Shown here one piece after another: positions 33,421 to 42,235 of a stretch of DNA of 52,135 nt; position 1 is the stretch's first letter, and every line of letters starts with the position of its first letter. The DNA lies in the NCBI GenBank assembly GCA_002291845.1, contig DBAU01000048.1:1-52135 (forward strand), read 5' to 3'. Made by a program: the position numbers and the translations under genes. The DNA is from Alphaproteobacteria bacterium UBA1002 (GTDB lineage: Bacteria > Pseudomonadota > Alphaproteobacteria > Rickettsiales > UBA998). The notes under the pieces were generated by a model. The model made no database searches and was not told the origin of the DNA. It saw only the letters and a program-made list of their open reading frames with translations.

Positions 33421-33448
33421 TTGATACACATGCATCCACGCTTATCTA
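33421..33448 (+). promoter_or_regulatory. Putative promoter of the fatty-acid modification operon
   Basis: TTGATA (33421-33426) and TATCTA (33443-33448) lie 16 bp apart. Transcription would begin about four bases before the ATG at 33459, giving an almost leaderless mRNA, which agrees with the absence of a ribosome binding site. The rest of the 33245-33458 gap is AT-rich. No clear ECF-sigma (RpoE-type) promoter was recognised. Confidence 0.4.
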
Positions 33449-33458
33449 AAGTGCGCAC

Positions 33459-34724
33459 ATGTCTAGTCCCTCAACCACGGCTGTTATTGGCACCGGCATT
33501 TCCGGGATGGGCGCGTCCTACTTGCTGAAGGATGCGACCCAGCTGACCATTTATGAGCAGGGTAATTACATCGGCGGCCACACCCGCACGCGCGAAGTGA
33601 ATTATGAGGGCACGCGCATTCCGGTGGATACTGGCTTCATCGTGTTTAATTACCGTAACTACCCGCACCTCACCGCGCTGTTTCAGCAGCTGGACGTGCC
33701 GGTAGAAAAAAGCGACATGTCCTTTGCGATTTCTGTGCAAGATGGCGTGTTCGAGTGGGGCGCGCAGACACTGAACGCCGTGTTCGGGCAGCGTCGCAAC
33801 CTGTTTTCGCCGCGTTTCTGGGGCATCATCCGCGATGTGAAGCGCTTCTTCCGTGAAGCCCCCGCCTTGCTGGAGCAGAATCTCAGCCTCTCGCTCGGCG
33901 AGCTGCTGGAGCAGATGAAGCTGGGCGAAGGCTTCCGCCGTGACTTCCTGCTTCCCATGGGTGGCGCGATCTGGAGCTGCCCGGTGGAAACCATGCTCAG
34001 CTTCCCGGCACAGACCTTCCTGCGCTTCTTCCATAATCACGGGCTGCTCAGCTTCAATGACCAGCCGCAATGGTACACCGTGAGCGGTGGTGCGCGGGAA
34101 TACGTCACTCGCCTGACCGCACCGTTTGCTGAGCGCATCCGCCTTAATTGCGGCGTCACGGCTGTGCGGCGTACCGAAAGCGGGGTGGAGGTGACGGACG
34201 TCACCGGGCGTACCGAGGCGTATGACCAGGTGGTATTTGCCTGCCATGGCGATCAGGCGCTGCGCCTGCTACAGGACGCCACGCCTAAGGAGCGCGAGAT
34301 TCTCTCCGCGTTTGAATACCAGAAAAACCGCGCCTATCTGCACCGCGACGTGCGCCAGATGCCGAGGCGCCGCGCCTGCTGGGCAAGCTGGGTCTATCTC
34401 TCCGATGGCAAGGCGCGTCCTGAGGCGCTGGCCGTGACTTACTGGATGAACAAGCTGCAGAATATCGATGCGCGCTATCCGCTCTTTGTGACGCTTAACC
34501 CGCTGACACCGATTGCGCCGGAGCTGATTTTTGATGAAACGGAGTTCGAGCATCCGGTCTTCTCCGCCGCCGCCATTGCCGCGCAGTCGCGCATCGGCGA
34601 AATTCAGGGCACGGACCGTGCCTGGTTCTGCGGCGCGTGGCAGCGTTATGGATTCCATGAAGACGGCTTGAATAGCGCCGTGGAAATGGCCGCCCGCATG
34701 GGAATTACCCCGTCATGGCGCTAA
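33459..34724 (+). CDS. FAD-dependent amine-oxidase-like oxidoreductase
   Basis: 421-residue flavoprotein. The Rossmann FAD motif is at the N-terminus (TAVIGTGISGMGASYLLKD, then LTIYEQGNYIGGHTRTREV). GGAIWSCPVETMLSFPAQTF in the middle and WFCGAWQRYGFHEDGLNSAV near the C-terminus complete the family pattern. Relatives are encoded beside cyclopropane synthases in many proteobacteria; in Rhodobacter sphaeroides a homologous gene belongs to the singlet-oxygen (RpoE-ChrR) regulon and has been tied to membrane fatty-acid modification. First gene of a seven-gene operon, overlapping the DUF1365 gene by 10 bp. Confidence 0.88.
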   Translation: MSSPSTTAVIGTGISGMGASYLLKDATQLTIYEQGNYIGGHTRTREVNYEGTRIPVDTGFIVFNYRNYPHLTALFQQLDVPVEKSDMSFAISVQDGVFEWGAQTLNAVFGQRRNLFSPRFWGIIRDVKRFFREAPALLEQNLSLSLGELLEQMKLGEGFRRDFLLPMGGAIWSCPVETMLSFPAQTFLRFFHNHGLLSFNDQPQWYTVSGGAREYVTRLTAPFAERIRLNCGVTAVRRTESGVEVTDVTGRTEAYDQVVFACHGDQALRLLQDATPKEREILSAFEYQKNRAYLHRDVRQMPRRRACWASWVYLSDGKARPEALAVTYWMNKLQNIDARYPLFVTLNPLTPIAPELIFDETEFEHPVFSAAAIAAQSRIGEIQGTDRAWFCGAWQRYGFHEDGLNSAVEMAARMGITPSWR

Positions 34725-35482
34725 GCAATGGCCTGCTGGTTTCCGATGTGGTGCATGTGCGGCATGTGCCAAAGCGCCATGCGTTTCGCTATACGGTTTA
34801 TTACCTGTGCTTTCCCCTCTCGCGCATGGCGGAGCTGGAAGCGGCACGCCCGCTTAGTGTCAACCGAACCGGGCTATTTTCCTTTTATGAAAAAGACCAT
34901 GGGCTAGGGCAGGCCGCGCCCGCTGAGGCATGGATTCGCCGCCGCATGGATGAATGGGGGCTGACCGCCGCCGATGGCGAGGTGGTATTGCTCACCATGC
35001 CACGCGTGATGGGCTACGTCTTCAACCCGGTCAGTTTTTGGTTCTGCCTGGATAAAGCAGGCCAGCTACGTGCGGTGTATGCCGAGGTAAACAATACGTT
35101 CGGTGAGCAGCACGGCTATTGGTGTTTTCATGATGATCAGCGTCCTATCACCCGCGATGATGTGCTCACCACGCGCAAGCAGTTTCATGTCTCTCCCTTT
35201 TTTGAGGTCACAGGCGAGTATCGCTTCCGCTTTGCCTATGGCGAGGAAAAGCTTGGTGTATGGATCGATCATGATGCACATGGACAGCATGTGCTTTCCA
35301 CCGCGCTGACCGGCAAGCGTCAGCCGCTGACTACGGCCAATTTACTTTATTGCTTTGCACGCTATCCGCTGGTGACATTGAAAGTCATTATGCTGATTCA
35401 TTACCATGCCCTGCGGCTGGTAATGAAAGGTATCCGCTATCGTACTAAACCCAATCCCCCCCTTCAGGAGGTTTCCCGATGA
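34715..35482 (+). CDS. DUF1365 protein
   Basis: 255 residues. Family marks are VVHVRHVPKRHAFRYTVYYL near the start, LTMPRVMGYVFNPVSFWFCL, and VTGEYRFRF after KQFHVSPFFE. A C-terminal hydrophobic stretch (TLKVIMLIHYHALRLVMKGI) may contact the membrane. DUF1365 genes travel with FAD oxidoreductase and cyclopropane synthase genes and are presumed to work on the same lipid pathway; the reaction is unknown to me. It overlaps both neighbours (10 and 4 bp). AGGAGG near its 3' end is the ribosome binding site of the next gene. Confidence 0.88.
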   Translation: MALSNGLLVSDVVHVRHVPKRHAFRYTVYYLCFPLSRMAELEAARPLSVNRTGLFSFYEKDHGLGQAAPAEAWIRRRMDEWGLTAADGEVVLLTMPRVMGYVFNPVSFWFCLDKAGQLRAVYAEVNNTFGEQHGYWCFHDDQRPITRDDVLTTRKQFHVSPFFEVTGEYRFRFAYGEEKLGVWIDHDAHGQHVLSTALTGKRQPLTTANLLYCFARYPLVTLKVIMLIHYHALRLVMKGIRYRTKPNPPLQEVSR

Positions 35483-36651
35483 AGAACTTGCTTGTCTCCC
35501 GTGTATCCGGCCCGTTTCTTGATGCGTTTGAGCGCGCCGAATGCGGCAGCCTGCACCTCACCGCGCCTGGTGGCATCTCACGCCATTTTCAGGGCAGCCG
35601 CCCCGGCCCGCAGGCCACATTTCATATTCATGAATGGGATACTTTAATGATGCTGGTTTCACGCGGGGATATTGGTCTGGGTGAGGCTTATATCGACGGC
35701 CTGTGGGATACCGAAGACCTCGACGCGTTGTTTCAGTATTTCCTGCTCAACCTCGACCAGCTGGAAGGCTATGCACATGGCACCTGGTGGAACCGCATGC
35801 TGTTCAACTTTGTGAATCAGGTGATCCGCCGTAACTCACCGCAGGGCAGCAAGCATAACATCCGCGCCCATTACGATGTAGGCAACGAGTTCTACTCGCT
35901 GTGGCTGGATGAGAGCATGACCTATTCCAGTGCCCTGTTTCCAAGCAATGACAATGCCACGCTGGAACAGGCACAGGAGCGCAAATATGGTCGCATCCTG
36001 CAACGCATCGGTGGCAGTGCTGGTAACGTGTTGGAGGTCGGCTGCGGCTGGGGCGGCTTTGCCGAAGCGGCTGCCCGTGAAGGGCGGCAGGTCACCGGCA
36101 TTACGGTCTCGCCTGCGCAGCATGCGTTTGCTACACAGCGGCTGGGCAATAAAGCGGACATTCGCTTACAGGATTACCGCCATACCGAGGGCCGCTTTGA
36201 TGCAATCGTCTCGATCGAAATGTTTGAGGCGGTTGGCGAACGCTACTGGCCGACCTATTTTTCCACGCTGAAGCAACGGCTCAGCGAAGGAGGGAGTGCC
36301 GTGATCCAGACCATTACCGTCGATGATGCGATTTTCCCCGGCTATCGTACACGTAGCGATTTCATCCGCCATTACACCTTCCCCGGTGGTATGCTGCCCT
36401 CCGTGCAGCGTTTTCGTGAAGAGGCCCAGAAGGTGGGTTTTGTCTGCCGTGATGTGTACCGTTTTGGGCAGGATTACGCCCGTACGCTGCGCGAATGGCT
36501 GGTGCGCTTTGATGCCGCTGAACCCCAGATCCGCGCGCTGGGGTATGATACTCCATTCCTGCGTACCTGGCGTTTCTACCTGGCCATGTGCGCGGCGGCG
36601 TTCCATGTTGGCCGTACCGATGTCGTGCAAGTGGAGCTGGGCCATGCGTAG
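35479..36651 (+). CDS. Cyclopropane-fatty-acid-phospholipid synthase family methyltransferase
   Basis: S-adenosylmethionine-dependent enzyme acting on unsaturated acyl chains of membrane phospholipids. 390 residues with AHYDVGNEFYSLWLDESMTY, SAM-binding VLEVGCGWGGFAEAAAREGR and VTGITVSPAQ, active-site IVSIEMFEAVGERYWPTYF and the lipid-side IFPGYRTRSDFIRHYTFPGG. In Rhodobacter, the equivalent clustered gene makes a methylated furan-fatty-acid precursor rather than a cyclopropane, so the exact product here is open. AGGAGG precedes the ATG; the gene overlaps both neighbours. Confidence 0.93.
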   Translation: MKNLLVSRVSGPFLDAFERAECGSLHLTAPGGISRHFQGSRPGPQATFHIHEWDTLMMLVSRGDIGLGEAYIDGLWDTEDLDALFQYFLLNLDQLEGYAHGTWWNRMLFNFVNQVIRRNSPQGSKHNIRAHYDVGNEFYSLWLDESMTYSSALFPSNDNATLEQAQERKYGRILQRIGGSAGNVLEVGCGWGGFAEAAAREGRQVTGITVSPAQHAFATQRLGNKADIRLQDYRHTEGRFDAIVSIEMFEAVGERYWPTYFSTLKQRLSEGGSAVIQTITVDDAIFPGYRTRSDFIRHYTFPGGMLPSVQRFREEAQKVGFVCRDVYRFGQDYARTLREWLVRFDAAEPQIRALGYDTPFLRTWRFYLAMCAAAFHVGRTDVVQVELGHA

Positions 36652-37171
36652 CCGCCTTTTAATGCTCGCTGCGGCGTGGTTACTGGCGACTCCGGCTTTT
36701 GCTGAGCCACTCCCGGAAATTAAGGATACGCTGAAGGCCGAGGCGCCTTATGGAAAAGGTGATCTCCGCTGGCTGTGGATGAAGGCCTATGACGCCTCCT
36801 TATGGACGGATACGAAACCCTGGTCGATGAGCGCGCCTTTCGCGCTCAGCCTGACCTATGACATGGAGTTCGCGTCCGAAGAGCTCGCGGATCGCTCGAT
36901 TGATGAAATGCGGCGAGTGTCAAGCCTGAGCAAGACGCAGCTCGAAACCCTGCGCTCAATCTTGCGTCGGGTGTTTCCAAACGTAAAGTCAGGGGATCGT
37001 ATTACCGCGCTCTACCTTCCGGGAAAGTCTGTGCGTTTTTTCTATAATGGTGCGCCCAAGGGCAAGGTGACGGAGCCGTATTTCCCCGAGGCTTTTTTTG
37101 GTATCTGGCTCTCGGAGAAAACCTCTGAGCCTGGGCTGCGCCGTGCCCTGCTGGCGCTGGAGCGCCCGTGA
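36644..37171 (+). CDS. Chalcone-isomerase-like exported protein
   Basis: 175 residues with a signal peptide (LLMLAAAWLLATPAFAEP). The mature part (WLWMKAYDASLWTDTKPWSM, ALSLTYDMEFASEELADRSI, LPGKSVRFFYNGAPKGKV, AFFGIWLSEKTSEPGLRRAL) matches the bacterial chalcone-isomerase-like domain often linked with lipid or quinone genes. It is not expected to isomerise chalcones; fatty-acid binding is likelier. Its ATG lies inside the end of the synthase gene, and its stop overlaps the GTG of the MFS gene. Confidence 0.85.
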   Translation: MRSRLLMLAAAWLLATPAFAEPLPEIKDTLKAEAPYGKGDLRWLWMKAYDASLWTDTKPWSMSAPFALSLTYDMEFASEELADRSIDEMRRVSSLSKTQLETLRSILRRVFPNVKSGDRITALYLPGKSVRFFYNGAPKGKVTEPYFPEAFFGIWLSEKTSEPGLRRALLALERP

Positions 37172-38442
37172 CACTGCTTCCCCAGCGAGATCTGGTATAT
37201 TATGGCTTGTTCGGTTTGCCGTTGGCCTTTGCTGGTCTTCCGCTGTATGTCCATCTTCCGCATTACTATAATGCCGTGCACGGTATGGAGCTGGCGCTGA
37301 TCGGTGGGCTGCTCTTGCTGGCGCGGCTGGTGGATACGGTGCAGGATCCGTTGATCGGTTGGGCGGGGGATCGCTGGCCACAGCATCGCCGCCGTGCGAT
37401 GATCATTAGCCTGCCTGTGATGGCGGTCGCGTTTGCTGCTCTCTTTCATCCTCCTGCCTTTGCGAAGGGGCATCTCGCCGTGTGGTTGGTTGCTCTGCTG
37501 GTAGTGGTGTATACCGCGTTTAGCGTGCTGAGTATTTTCTACAATGCCTTGGGTGTGCGGTTGGCGGGTGGTGATTATCATCAAAATACACGTGTAACCG
37601 CGGCGCGCGAAGGCATGGTCCTTGTGGGGGTGGTGCTTGCTGCCGCACTGCCGCACGCATTCGTGCAACGTTTTGGCATGTCCGAAGGGTTTATGTATGT
37701 CAGCGGGATATTTGCCCTGCTCCTCGCCGGATTCAGCTTCCCGCTGCTTGCTCGCGGGGAATGGTTCCATCAGCGCGATACCGGCGTCCCACCGGCGGCA
37801 TTGGCGATAGGGGCGTCCCTTGCCGCCTGCTGGCAGGCACGTGACCTGCGCTGGCTCTTTGGCTTGTTCTTCGTCAATGCATTGCCGGTGGCGTTCACCT
37901 CAACACTGTTTCTGTTTTTTGTGGAAGACCGTCTTGACGCAGAATCGGAAGCGGGCTGGCTACTCATGCTCTATTTCCTTACGGCGGCGGCATCGATTCC
38001 TGTTTGGAGCGCACTCAGCCGCCATTACGGCAAGCGCCGACCGCTCATGGTCGCCTTACTGCTGGCGGTGACGTCGTTCATCTGGGCCTACGGGTTGCAG
38101 GCGGGAGAAGTGACCTCTTTTGCTATCATCTGCGCACTCTCCGGAATCGCGGTAGGGGGAGATATGGCGCTCCTACCCTCGCTGCTGTCCGATGGGCTGA
38201 AAGAGCGGCCTCAGCTGCATAGTTTTGCCTTCGGACTATGGAATTTCCTTACCAAGCTAACACTTGCCTTAGCCGCGGGTATCGCCTTGCCGCTGCTGGA
38301 GGTGGCGGGCTATCGCCCCGGTGACGCAGCGACATCCACGCAGGCACTGGCGGTGACATACGCCCTGTTACCCTGCGCATTGAAGCTGTTATCCATTCTA
38401 CTGTTATTTCTTATTCCACTCGATGCACGGAGACCCGTATGA
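37168..38442 (+). CDS. MFS transporter (sugar:cation symporter-like)
   Basis: 424-residue inner membrane carrier with 12 predicted TM helices. The motif DRWPQHRRRAMII after GWAGD resembles the conserved loop 2-3 of the melibiose-type (GPH) symporters, as does the N-terminal LVYYGLFGLPLAFAGLPLYV. Homologues occur in the same operon type in other proteobacteria, where the substrate is not established; a lipid or lipid precursor is a reasonable guess. The GTG start at 37168 overlaps the previous stop (GTGA), and its own stop overlaps the next ATG. Confidence 0.88.
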   Translation: MTLLPQRDLVYYGLFGLPLAFAGLPLYVHLPHYYNAVHGMELALIGGLLLLARLVDTVQDPLIGWAGDRWPQHRRRAMIISLPVMAVAFAALFHPPAFAKGHLAVWLVALLVVVYTAFSVLSIFYNALGVRLAGGDYHQNTRVTAAREGMVLVGVVLAAALPHAFVQRFGMSEGFMYVSGIFALLLAGFSFPLLARGEWFHQRDTGVPPAALAIGASLAACWQARDLRWLFGLFFVNALPVAFTSTLFLFFVEDRLDAESEAGWLLMLYFLTAAASIPVWSALSRHYGKRRPLMVALLLAVTSFIWAYGLQAGEVTSFAIICALSGIAVGGDMALLPSLLSDGLKERPQLHSFAFGLWNFLTKLTLALAAGIALPLLEVAGYRPGDAATSTQALAVTYALLPCALKLLSILLLFLIPLDARRPV

Positions 38443-38969
38443 AGACGATCAAGACCTTTATTGCCAGCCTGATGTTTTTACTCGGCGGCTGCTCTGGCCA
38501 GACGCCGGAGGATTACGCCAATGCCACGCCTAAGCTCGATCTGCGTGAATACCTCAACGGGCGGCTGGAGGCCTGGGGCGTGCTGTTTGACTATACCGGC
38601 AAGGTGGATCGCCAGTTTTATGTGGTGATGGAGGGCAGCTGGAACGGCAATGAGGGCACGCTGAAAGAGTGGTTCACCTATAGCGATGGCCGCAAGGATG
38701 AGCGGGTATGGACCGTGACCTACTCCGACGATCACCATTTCACCGGCACCGCGCATGATGTGATCGGCAAAGCCGAGGGTAAACAGTTCGGCAATGCCGT
38801 GAATATGCAGTACACCCTGCGTGCCAAGCGTGATTCCGGCGATACCATTGATCTCTCGATGGATGACTGGATGTATCTGATTGATGATAAAACACTTATC
38901 AACCGCACCACCATGAAGAAATTTGGCCTGAAGGTCGGCGAGCTGGTCATCGCCTTCCGTAAGGAGTAG
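38439..38969 (+). CDS. DUF3833 lipoprotein
   Basis: 176 residues beginning with a lipoprotein signal (FIASLMFLLGGC, acylated Cys at about 18). The mature part has LDLREYLNGRLEAWGVLFDY, FTYSDGRKDERVWTV and a C-terminal IDLSMDDWMYLIDDKTLINR, the DUF3833 pattern. Its regular companions are the genes seen here. Periplasmic, membrane-anchored; probable partner in lipid handling. ATGA overlap with the MFS gene and 2 bp from the SDR gene. Confidence 0.88.
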   Translation: MKTIKTFIASLMFLLGGCSGQTPEDYANATPKLDLREYLNGRLEAWGVLFDYTGKVDRQFYVVMEGSWNGNEGTLKEWFTYSDGRKDERVWTVTYSDDHHFTGTAHDVIGKAEGKQFGNAVNMQYTLRAKRDSGDTIDLSMDDWMYLIDDKTLINRTTMKKFGLKVGELVIAFRKE

Positions 38970-38971
38970 CC

Positions 38972-39715
38972 ATGTTCCACGCACAAACGATCTGGCTGAT
39001 TGGTGCCAGTGAGGGCATCGGGGCGGCGCTGGCAGAACGACTCGCCCGCGAGGCGGCGACGCTGGTACTTAGTGCCCGACAGGCAGAGAAGCTGGAAGCG
39101 CTGAAGATGCGGCTGGCCGGTCAGGGGCATCGGATCTTACCCATGGATGTCACGGATGAGCGCAGCGTTGAGGCGGCATGGCAGAGCTTCGGTACAACGC
39201 CACCGGACATGGTAATCTACAATGCCGGAGCGTATGAGCCGCTCAGTGCCAAGCAATTTGATCTGGCGCGCACGGAGCTGATGCTGGATGTTAATTTCCG
39301 CGGAGCTTTGCGAATGCTCGCGCACGTACTGCCAGCCATGCAGGCACGTCGCTCGGGTCATCTAGTGCTGGTAGCCAGTGTGGCGGCCTATCGCGGCCTC
39401 CCCAAAGCCATCGGCTATGGCGCCAGCAAAGCGGCACTTCTGCATCTGGCGGAGAATCTGCGTACCGATCTGGAAGATACCGGCATTTGCGTGCAAGTGG
39501 TCAACCCTGGCTTTGTAAAGACTCGGCTGACCGATAAAAATGACTTCTCGATGCCGTTTCTTATCACCCCTGCGCAGGCCGCGGCGGAGATCGTGCACGG
39601 GCTGCAGCAGGGCGGCTTCGATATTCACTTCCCCAAACGCTTTACCCTGCTTATGAAGTTGCTGCGCATACTGCCGTACCGCGCCTATTTCTGGGTGCTT
39701 CGGCACCTTCTTTAG
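38972..39715 (+). CDS. Short-chain dehydrogenase/reductase
   Basis: 247-residue NAD(P)-dependent SDR. Cofactor motif IWLIGASEGIGAALAERLA, NAG as IYNAGAYEPL, catalytic Ser in LVLVASVAAYRG and YxxxK as YGASKAALLHLAE are all present. The C-terminus is basic and hydrophobic (RFTLLMKLLRILPYRAYFWV), suggesting membrane contact. Last gene of the operon; homologues belong to the same singlet-oxygen-linked cluster in Rhodobacter. It ends 14 bp from the convergent TolC gene. Confidence 0.92.
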   Translation: MFHAQTIWLIGASEGIGAALAERLAREAATLVLSARQAEKLEALKMRLAGQGHRILPMDVTDERSVEAAWQSFGTTPPDMVIYNAGAYEPLSAKQFDLARTELMLDVNFRGALRMLAHVLPAMQARRSGHLVLVASVAAYRGLPKAIGYGASKAALLHLAENLRTDLEDTGICVQVVNPGFVKTRLTDKNDFSMPFLITPAQAAAEIVHGLQQGGFDIHFPKRFTLLMKLLRILPYRAYFWVLRHLL

Positions 39716-39729
39716 AGCAGTGTGGGGAA

Positions 39730-41154
39730 TTAGCTCGCTTCAGCAATCCGTAGCTGTTCCAGATTGACCGTTGCCGCATAGAAATTGGCTAATGACTTAA
39801 ACAATTTCAGCACCGATTCCGCCTGCTTAATACGCGCATTGGCGACGTTATCCTCGCGCAGGTTAACCACAAAGAAATCACTGGCCCCGCTGGTGAAGCG
39901 TTCCTGCTCGGCACGCTGCATGGTGAGTGCGACCTGCACCTCCTGTTCGGCCAGTGCCACATTCTGCTCCGCCGCTTCGATATCGGCGAGGATATTGCGG
40001 ATTTCTGCGCGAATCTGGTCATCGAGCAGGCGCCGCTGGTATTGCAGCTCTTTAAGACGCGCTTTGGCTTGCGCGACGATCCCTTCTCCGGCACGACGCT
40101 GCAGAGGTATTGACACATTCAGCTTGACCATGCCCTCTGTCTCATCACGGGTCGGGCTCCCATCGCCATAGTCTCGTGCCGTTTCCACGCCCACATCCAC
40201 CTTGGGCATGATGCGATTTTCACCCAGCGCCAAGCGATTTTCTTCCTGCTTGATGGTGGCATCCAGTACTCCAAATTCTGGACGCGCTTCGATGGCTTTG
40301 AGAACATCGTTCTCCGCGGCATCTTTCTGTGGCCGCACTAGAACAGGGGCACGTGCTGGCAGCGCGTCGGCGGTTGGAGATACCGGTTCTCCCGCCTCAT
40401 CACGCCAGAAAAGCGACAGTTTATTTGCGGCATTGATAAATGCTCGCTCCGCTTCGTTCAGCTTAGCACGACGTGCAAAAATATATTGTCGATTCTCGGT
40501 GACAAAAATATCGGCAACATCACCCCGTGCGGCGCGCTGTGATAAGGCATCCTGTCGCTCCTCGGCAATGGCAAGCAGGTCACGCCGTACCTGCACCACC
40601 TGCCCGGCGGCGAGCCACTCAGCATAGGCATGCATTGCCTGATGCTGCACAGAGATTTTGGTCAGTAACAGATCCAGCTCAGCGGCATTCAGCTGCAGCT
40701 CATTGTTCATCAGGCTGAAGCGTTCTTCGTCAATGGCGCGATTACGCAGCAGCGAAAACATTGCACCAAGGGAGAACTCTCCTCCATCGTTGGTAAAGAG
40801 TTTGTCCTCATAAATTGGAAAATCACCCTCAGCTACCCGGTAGCCGCCATAGACACGGGTGTTGGTGCCCTCCAGGCGTTTCTCCAGGCGCGTGTCGGTA
40901 ATGCGCCCATTGTAGAATCCAGATGGGCGCGCGTAGCTGTCGTTATTCAACTCCAGATCGAAGATCCCTTGGGACGCTGTAACCGCTCCTTTTTGTGCAT
41001 CAATCGCCGCTTTGGATTCAAGAATTTGCGGATAATGACGCAGTGACGAGCCCAGCACATCCTCTAGCATCAGCGTTGGTGCCGCATGCGCAGGGGCAGC
41101 GAAGGCCAGCCACACGCCTGCGAATAAAAAACGTTTATTTTGTGGCCATGTCAT
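39730..41154 (-). CDS. TolC-family outer membrane efflux protein
   Basis: 474 residues with signal peptide (LFAGVWLAFAAPAHAAP) and the two repeated helical-hairpin modules of TolC proteins. The second is clear (EGMVKLNVSIPLQRRAGEGI, ILADIEAAEQNVALAEQEVQ). It forms the outer membrane channel for the HlyD/ABC pair encoded just upstream. It overlaps hlyD by 20 bp, so the three genes are one transcription and translation unit. Confidence 0.9.
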   Translation of the reverse strand: MTWPQNKRFLFAGVWLAFAAPAHAAPTLMLEDVLGSSLRHYPQILESKAAIDAQKGAVTASQGIFDLELNNDSYARPSGFYNGRITDTRLEKRLEGTNTRVYGGYRVAEGDFPIYEDKLFTNDGGEFSLGAMFSLLRNRAIDEERFSLMNNELQLNAAELDLLLTKISVQHQAMHAYAEWLAAGQVVQVRRDLLAIAEERQDALSQRAARGDVADIFVTENRQYIFARRAKLNEAERAFINAANKLSLFWRDEAGEPVSPTADALPARAPVLVRPQKDAAENDVLKAIEARPEFGVLDATIKQEENRLALGENRIMPKVDVGVETARDYGDGSPTRDETEGMVKLNVSIPLQRRAGEGIVAQAKARLKELQYQRRLLDDQIRAEIRNILADIEAAEQNVALAEQEVQVALTMQRAEQERFTSGASDFFVVNLREDNVANARIKQAESVLKLFKSLANFYAATVNLEQLRIAEAS

Positions 41155-42235
41155 CCGTAGCTACCTTGCTCGGTTCGGTCATGGAGCGGTCAAATTCAGG
41201 GGGGAAGTTATTCAGCTGGCGCCACAGCTCGTAACCAAGCGGTACGGTATTGAGCAGCACCCAGCCTTTGGTCTTTGCTCCAAAGCGCAGGAACTCATGG
41301 CTGGAAGAAATAGTTTTGCCTTTGGGGTCAACCAGCGGCCATTGGTCTGGCCAGGGCAGATCATCCGGATCTTCCACAATCAGAATGCGGAAACGCCCAT
41401 TTACTGAGGCGTTTGGCTCCACAATCTTTACCACTCCACCGAACGTGCCAATGGCGGCGGACGGCCAGCCACTGAACTGAATCATGGGCCAGCCCTCAAA
41501 CTGCAAGCGCACTTTGCGGCCCGGAAAGATGAAGGGGATATCCAGCCCATTAATATAGAGCTCCACCGCGCGCTCACTACTGGCGGGCAGGAATTTGGCC
41601 AGCTCATCGCCTTCTTTAATGAAAGTGGCAAGATTACCGGCCAGAATCTGCACGACCGTACCATCCCGCGGGGCGGTGATGAGCTGACGTGCCTGGCGTG
41701 ACAGCTGTACATCAGCTTTGTTTAAGTCCGCGGCAGCTTGTGCTGCTTCGGATTTAAGGGATTTATAGCGGATACGCGCATCCTCAAATTCCTTGCGGGC
41801 ACTGAGGCCACGCTTGAACAGATCTTCCTGACGGTTGAGGTTAATCTCCGCCGTTTCCATGGCGATTTGGGCCGCCTCATATTTCCGGGACACCGCATCC
41901 CGCTCGGCCTGTAGGCGCTCGACCAACCGAGGATCATTATCGATGATCTCCACAATTGGATCGCCTTCTTTAACCTGCGCGCCGTCCTGAACAAACCAAC
42001 GGCTGATGCGTCCACTGACCTGCGCATTCACTGTCTGCAGACGGTTTTCCGGGTTAAAGGCAGTGACCTGTCCGAAGCCCGGCGCTGTCTGCACCCATGG
42101 CGTAAAAATGAGGAAAAGCAGCACAGTCACCATGGAAACGCGCAGCATGGTGGCGAAATTTTTCATCACCCGCGGCACGTAAATGCCCTGCAGTGTGGTC
42201 AGGCGCTCCACATGGTGGGAAGCAAACGGGCTCAT
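41135..42235 (-). CDS. HlyD-family membrane fusion protein
   Basis: 366 residues: cytosolic N-terminus, one TM helix (MLRVSMVTVLLFLIFTPWVQ), a biotinyl-lipoyl-like half (NAQVSGRISRWFVQDGAQVK, then EGDPIVEIID), a long coiled-coil hairpin, the second lipoyl half (ITAPRDGTVVQILAGNLATF) and a beta-barrel domain. It bridges inner membrane exporter and TolC channel. ATGA overlap with the ABC gene and 20-bp overlap with the TolC gene. Confidence 0.9.
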   Translation of the reverse strand: MSPFASHHVERLTTLQGIYVPRVMKNFATMLRVSMVTVLLFLIFTPWVQTAPGFGQVTAFNPENRLQTVNAQVSGRISRWFVQDGAQVKEGDPIVEIIDNDPRLVERLQAERDAVSRKYEAAQIAMETAEINLNRQEDLFKRGLSARKEFEDARIRYKSLKSEAAQAAADLNKADVQLSRQARQLITAPRDGTVVQILAGNLATFIKEGDELAKFLPASSERAVELYINGLDIPFIFPGRKVRLQFEGWPMIQFSGWPSAAIGTFGGVVKIVEPNASVNGRFRILIVEDPDDLPWPDQWPLVDPKGKTISSSHEFLRFGAKTKGWVLLNTVPLGYELWRQLNNFPPEFDRSMTEPSKVATDDMATK

